Below, piece after piece: positions 61,465 to 64,000 of a stretch of 64,000 nucleotides of DNA; positions within the stretch are counted from its first letter, which is position 1, and each line of letters opens with the position of its first letter. Source of the stretch: Ralstonia condita (lineage in GTDB: Bacteria > Pseudomonadota > Gammaproteobacteria > Burkholderiales > Burkholderiaceae). A model generated the notes under the pieces. It saw nothing but the letters and a program-made list of their open reading frames with translations, had not been told where the DNA came from and did no database searches. Location: NCBI RefSeq assembly GCF_958405655.1, contig NZ_CATYWO010000009.1:33139-97138 (forward strand), given 5' to 3'. The position numbers were made by a program, and so were the translations under genes.

Positions 61465-63793
61465 CCCGGCGCTGGCCACGCCGGCCGCCCGGCATGCCGC
61501 GCTCCGCTCGCTGGTGGAGTGGGGTGTGTTGGTGGCGCTGGCTACGCTGCTCACCATCGGCGCAGTGCGCTGGGACGTGGTGGCGCGGCTGGATGCGATG
61601 GTGTACGACACCGTCGTGACGCTGAACGGACATGCCCCGCGCGACGACATCGTCATCGTTGCGATTGACGATCAGAGCCTCGACGCAGTGGGCCGGTGGC
61701 CTTGGCCTCGTAGCCGCCTGGCTGACCTGATTGGGCGGGTGGGGCAAGCGCGGCCTCGTGGCATTGGCGTCGACATTCTGTTCATCGAACCCGATCTCGC
61801 GCACCCGGACAGCGATCGTGCGTTGGCGGCAGCCATTGCGCGAGCAGGACACGTCGTGTTGCCCGCTCTGCCGGAGCGCACGGGGCAAGGGCGCGTCTAT
61901 CACTACCCGTTTCTTGGTATCGAAGCTGCCGTTGCGCACATCAATGCCGCATCCGACGCCGATAGCGTCGTACGAGGCGTCTATCTGGAGGAAGGGCCAC
62001 CTGGCCACATGCTCGATCATCTGGCCGTGCAACTGGCGCGTCAGGCAGCACGGCCGCCTCGTTCATTGGCAAGCGATGGCGATGCGCAAGCCGACACCGA
62101 GGGCTGGATGCGCAGGGGATTTGTCCGCCTGGACTTCGCGGGGCCGGCAGGGACGTTCAGGCATGTGCCGGCCGTGGATGTGCTCACTGGCCGCGTGGCG
62201 CCCGACGCGTTTGCCGGCAAGCTGGTGCTGATCGGGGCGACCGCGTCGGGTGTGTCGGATATTTTCGCGACGCCCACTTCGCGCACGATGAGCGGTGTGG
62301 AAGTGCTGGCCAATGCCACGCAGACGGTGCTCGACGGGACGGCCATCCTGCCGTTGTCATCAGCGTGGTTCTGGGCAATGACGCTGCTGCCATTGCTGCT
62401 GACGGCGTACGCGGTGCGTTGGCTCACGCCGCGCATGGCGCTCGCTGTGGCGCTGGCGGGCGCGGCGTTGGTGCTGCTCGGAGCAATCGGGGCTTTGGTG
62501 CTGAGCCACCGCTGGCTGCCACCTTTCGCCGCACTGGTAGGGCCGCTGGTCCTGTACCCGCTCTGGAGCTGGCGCCAGCAGGAAACCGCGCTGCGCTTTC
62601 TGCGCGATGAGATGCAGCGCCTTGCGCGTGAACCCGGTGTGCTGGCGGACACAGCACCGCTGGCCAGTACTGGCCCGACGCTCGGCGCACACATGAATGC
62701 CGTCGCATCGCTCACCGACAGGCTACGCGGCCTGCGTCGTTTCCTGGCCGATGCGCTGGAGAGCCTGCCCGATGCCACCGTCATCTGCACGCTGGATGGC
62801 GCCATCCGGCTGGCGAACGGACGCAGCGCGGAGCTGGTGGGTCAGCAGAACACGCCTGGTCAGAATCGCGCCGCCGCCTTGCGTGACTTGCCAACGCTGC
62901 TGGCGCGCGCCTTTGCCGACCCTGCCGCGGGTGAACGCTACTGGGCACGTTGGCAGGCGGAACCTGACGCCGGGTTGGAACCGGTCGAGCTGCATGCGCG
63001 CGACGGCCGCTCGATGCTCATGCATGCCGCCGCCTTGCGCGACAACGCGGGTCGCCCCGTCGACATCATCGTCAGTTTTGCCGACATCACGGCGGTGCGC
63101 CAGGCAGAGCGGCACCGCGAGCAGGCGCTGCGCTTCATCTCCCACGACATGCGCTCGCCCCAGAGTGCGATTCTGGCGCTTATCCAATTGCAGCGGGACG
63201 CCTCGCGCACGCTGGACCGTGAGGCACTGCTCTCGCGAATCGAACAGCTGTCGTCGCGCACACTGGAGCTGGCGGATGCCTTCATCGACCTGGCACGAGC
63301 GGAATCGCAAGCGCTCAAGCTTCAGGATGTCGACTTGGTGGGGCTGGTTCTAGACGCCGCGGATGAAGTGTGGGCGCTAGCCAAACGCCACCAGGTGGAG
63401 GTGCGCATCGTGGCCGACATCGAGGCGCATGTGCAAGGAGATCCTCACTTGCTCGTGCGCGCACTGGTGAATCTGCTCAACAACGCCATCAAGTTCAGCG
63501 CCTCGGGGGCGCTGGTCAGTGTGTCGGTGGGAGTCGACGACGCGATGTTTACGGTGGCGGTAGCCGACCAGGGCCCCGGCATTGCGTTGGCAGATCAGCC
63601 ACGGCTCTTCCAGCCGTTCCACCGCCTGCACGAGGGCGAGGCCAATGCACCGGCGGGAAGCGGGCTTGGGCTTGTCTTCGTGAAGACGGTGGTCGACCGG
63701 CACGGCGGACGCATTGCAGTGCAGAGCGCGCCCGGTCTGGGGTCCACATTCACTGTCTGGATGCCTCGCGGGCGGCATCACGACGACGCTTGA
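61433..63793 (+). CDS. CHASE2 sensor histidine kinase
   Basis: 786 residues from the ATG at 61433 (61436 is equivalent); overlaps the FecR gene by 32 bases. One N-terminal helix (about 23-43), periplasmic CHASE2 domain (about 45-300: VYDTVVTLNGHAPRDDIVIVAIDDQSL, here in two adjacent parts), three C-terminal helices (about 310-385), a PAS-like region (about 440-555), HisKA with H571 in FISHDMRSPQSAI, and HATPase_c with LLNNAIKFSASG, DQGPGIA and GSGLGLVFVKTVV. Presumed kinase of the response regulator two genes upstream. Confidence 0.92.
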   Translation: MMGPKDHACADPALATPAARHAALRSLVEWGVLVALATLLTIGAVRWDVVARLDAMVYDTVVTLNGHAPRDDIVIVAIDDQSLDAVGRWPWPRSRLADLIGRVGQARPRGIGVDILFIEPDLAHPDSDRALAAAIARAGHVVLPALPERTGQGRVYHYPFLGIEAAVAHINAASDADSVVRGVYLEEGPPGHMLDHLAVQLARQAARPPRSLASDGDAQADTEGWMRRGFVRLDFAGPAGTFRHVPAVDVLTGRVAPDAFAGKLVLIGATASGVSDIFATPTSRTMSGVEVLANATQTVLDGTAILPLSSAWFWAMTLLPLLLTAYAVRWLTPRMALAVALAGAALVLLGAIGALVLSHRWLPPFAALVGPLVLYPLWSWRQQETALRFLRDEMQRLAREPGVLADTAPLASTGPTLGAHMNAVASLTDRLRGLRRFLADALESLPDATVICTLDGAIRLANGRSAELVGQQNTPGQNRAAALRDLPTLLARAFADPAAGERYWARWQAEPDAGLEPVELHARDGRSMLMHAAALRDNAGRPVDIIVSFADITAVRQAERHREQALRFISHDMRSPQSAILALIQLQRDASRTLDREALLSRIEQLSSRTLELADAFIDLARAESQALKLQDVDLVGLVLDAADEVWALAKRHQVEVRIVADIEAHVQGDPHLLVRALVNLLNNAIKFSASGALVSVSVGVDDAMFTVAVADQGPGIALADQPRLFQPFHRLHEGEANAPAGSGLGLVFVKTVVDRHGGRIAVQSAPGLGSTFTVWMPRGRHHDDA

Positions 63794-63963
63794 GCGCCGG
63801 GCCGCCGATGCGTGCGGCGCCGCGTGGCTTGCGCAGCGCTTCCTTTTCAATCATTTGCAATCGCGGGCCGTGATGGCCCTACAGTGCATTGGCCGACTGG
63901 CGCGACATACGGTAAGCACCCGGTGAACCCGTCTTGAAGGGGACCCGCGTAGCAAGGAGCATC

Positions 63964-63997
63964 GTGTCCATCTAGTTCTAGGTGGACACGTGGACAC
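63964..63997. repeat. Near-perfect inverted repeat with a third half-site
   Basis: GTGTCCATCTAG (63964-63975) and CTAGGTGGACAC (63978-63989) pair over 12 bases with one G-T wobble and a 2-base spacer; TGGACAC recurs at 63991-63997. Possible operator for a dimeric regulator, or the end of a mobile element beyond the window. Confidence 0.6.
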
Positions 63998-64000
63998 TAT

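Noticed and set aside
1..64000. Prophage, integrative element or secretion/defence island
   Set aside because: No integrase, transposase, phage structural, restriction or toxin-antitoxin genes are visible; gene order is that of core chromosome.

Overview
This 64 kb window is GC-rich chromosomal DNA from a beta-proteobacterium of the Burkholderiaceae, most probably a Ralstonia of the pickettii type rather than the plant-pathogen group. That placement is my inference from protein wording, gene order and the pairing of EF-P with EarP; no database was searched. Almost every gene is intact, densely packed core metabolism or housekeeping. I saw no CRISPR array, no rRNA, no phage and no complete insertion sequence.

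Layout, left to right. 1-4.3 kb (minus): a ribose ABC operon rbsB-rbsA-rbsC-rbsR, with a perfect LacI-type operator in front of rbsB; rbsR runs off the left edge. 4.6-10.65 kb (plus): the iron-sulfur assembly operon iscR-iscS-iscU-iscA-(DUF3565)-hscB-hscA-fdx-iscX. 10.7-15.2 kb (minus): a glycine-zipper envelope protein, then lysS, a short-chain dehydrogenase and prfB, the last with the classical programmed +1 frameshift. 15.35-21.4 kb (plus): pncB, a lone LutC-like protein, a Na+/H+ antiporter, a 2-hydroxyacid dehydrogenase and rmuC. 21.4-28.1 kb (minus): a small membrane protein, the molybdenum cofactor genes moaA-mobA-moeA, and RNase E. 28.8-32.0 kb (plus): rluC, a phosphoglycolate-phosphatase-like HAD gene, a Rieske ferredoxin and sppA; these face rsmI-like and maf genes on the minus strand (32.0-33.4 kb).

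33.4-40.2 kb (plus) is the yceD-rpmF-plsX-fabH-fabD-fabG-acpP-fabF phospholipid and fatty acid cluster. It is followed by the envelope-stress locus rpoE-rseA-rseB-mucD with a glutaredoxin-like gene (40.2-45.1 kb). 45.3-53.3 kb is the chain lepA-lepB-DUF4845-rnc-era-recO-pdxJ-acpS-nagZ, in which the last genes overlap by ATGA junctions. On the minus strand, efp and its arginine rhamnosyltransferase earP follow (53.4-55.3 kb). uvrC and pgsA (plus) lead to two identical tRNA-Gly genes and a tRNA-Cys (58.1-58.5 kb).

The right end (59.0-63.8 kb) holds the least conventional module: an OmpR-type response regulator, a secreted LysM-FecR protein and a CHASE2 sensor histidine kinase, in overlapping reading frames. 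The FecR protein has no partner ECF sigma factor here, so it is a candidate extracytoplasmic input component of the two-component system. The last 40 bases carry an unexplained near-perfect inverted repeat plus a third half-site. Other points worth checking are RNA-level signals inside core operons: a compact terminator-like hairpin before hscB, a 12-bp hairpin between acpP and fabF, a terminator between rpmF and plsX, and a hairpin beside the rne ribosome binding site.
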